Of a stretch of DNA of 5,634 nucleotides, positions 5,486-5,634 are shown one piece after another. The notes beneath the pieces are model-generated. The model worked only from the letters and a program-made list of their open reading frames with translations, did not search any database and was not told where the DNA came from. Source of the DNA: Spirochaetia bacterium. Its GTDB lineage: Bacteria > Spirochaetota > Spirochaetia > PWKH01. Each line of letters begins with the position of its first letter. Position 1 is the stretch's first letter. The position numbers and the translations under genes were made by a program. The stretch is from the NCBI GenBank assembly GCA_021736545.1, contig JAIPFS010000108.1, positions 1-5,634 on the forward strand, given 5' to 3'.

Positions 5486-5634
5486 ATGCGTGAAGATAGA
5501 AAAAGAGAAGAGGCGAATTCCGGAGCGTCAGCATCACCAGGGAATTCCAATAGTGTTGATGCCTCCGCTTCTGCTGATGCTTCTCAAAGCAGTCCGATTC
5601 ATACCTTTGATGTGCGGGTGTATTATAGTGATAC
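5486..5634 (+). CDS. YbgC/4-hydroxybenzoyl-CoA thioesterase-like protein, N-terminal part, 3' end outside window
   Basis: The frame starts with ATG at 5486 behind GGAGG (5472-5476), nine bases away, and remains open to the window end (49 codons plus two bases). The last residues, FDVRVYYSDT, match the opening strand of hotdog-fold acyl-CoA thioesterases of the YbgC/4HBT type, which usually read F-VRVYYEDTD; the catalytic Asp is normally the residue just before or in this motif. Known members are cytoplasmic and hydrolyse acyl-CoA, and YbgC is linked to the Tol-Pal locus and phospholipid metabolism. Only ten residues of the domain are visible, so the call is tentative. A charged start (MREDRKREE) and a Ser/Ala/Asp-rich stretch precede the domain, about 38 residues in all, which is unusual because these enzymes normally begin almost directly with this strand. 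It is divergent from the acyltransferase gene, another lipid gene. Confidence 0.65.
   Translation, partial: MREDRKREEANSGASASPGNSNSVDASASADASQSSPIHTFDVRVYYSD

Overview
The window is ordinary bacterial chromosome with compact genes and two strand blocks that converge near position 2650. I see no mobile element, tRNA, rRNA or CRISPR array. The host is uncertain. Moderate base composition, a PLP-dependent sulfide-incorporation pathway, a membrane polyferredoxin and a YbgC-type thioesterase would fit a free-living, probably anaerobic or facultative, Gram-negative-type bacterium. The MetA and CysK sequence style makes me think of Spirochaetota or a Clostridia-like lineage, but that is an impression and not a proof.

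Left block, + strand (1-2623): the 3' end of a cysteine synthase gene (cysK), then an O-acetylhomoserine sulfhydrylase (metY), then a MetA-family O-acyltransferase (metA). Gaps are 30 and 44 bases, each gene has a good Shine-Dalgarno site, and a 12-bp perfect hairpin ends the block. Together they form a sulfide assimilation unit. MetA makes an activated O-acyl amino acid, and MetY (and CysK) replace the acyl group with sulfide. MetA carries the Glu that marks acetyl-CoA use. Because cysK and metY share the operon, the amino-acid substrate of this MetA (homoserine, serine or both) is an open question. Four head-to-tail 10-bp repeats sit between metA and the hairpin.

Middle block, - strand (4418 back to 2669): a membrane polyferredoxin of the NapH/NosR/YccM type (298 aa), translationally coupled by an ATGA overlap to a membrane-anchored acidic protein of 267 aa that I cannot name. 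That protein appears to contain two diverged copies of a short IRG-type helical motif separated by an acidic Ser/Glu/Asp linker. A hairpin plus seven T residues (on the - strand) terminates this pair. About 80 bases upstream of the polyferredoxin start lies a perfect palindrome with the 7-1-7 layout and TAAT-N-ATTA core of Fur-family operators, so metal or redox control is a reasonable guess.

Right block: a PlsC-type acyltransferase on the - strand (stop at 4621) with an HX4E in place of the usual HX4D and an uncertain start next to a T7 run. Diverging from it on the + strand is the start of a YbgC/4-hydroxybenzoyl-CoA thioesterase-like gene that runs off the end of the window and has an unusual Ser/Ala-rich N-terminal extension. 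The most interesting items are the polyferredoxin plus unknown partner module with its palindrome, and the substrate question for MetA.
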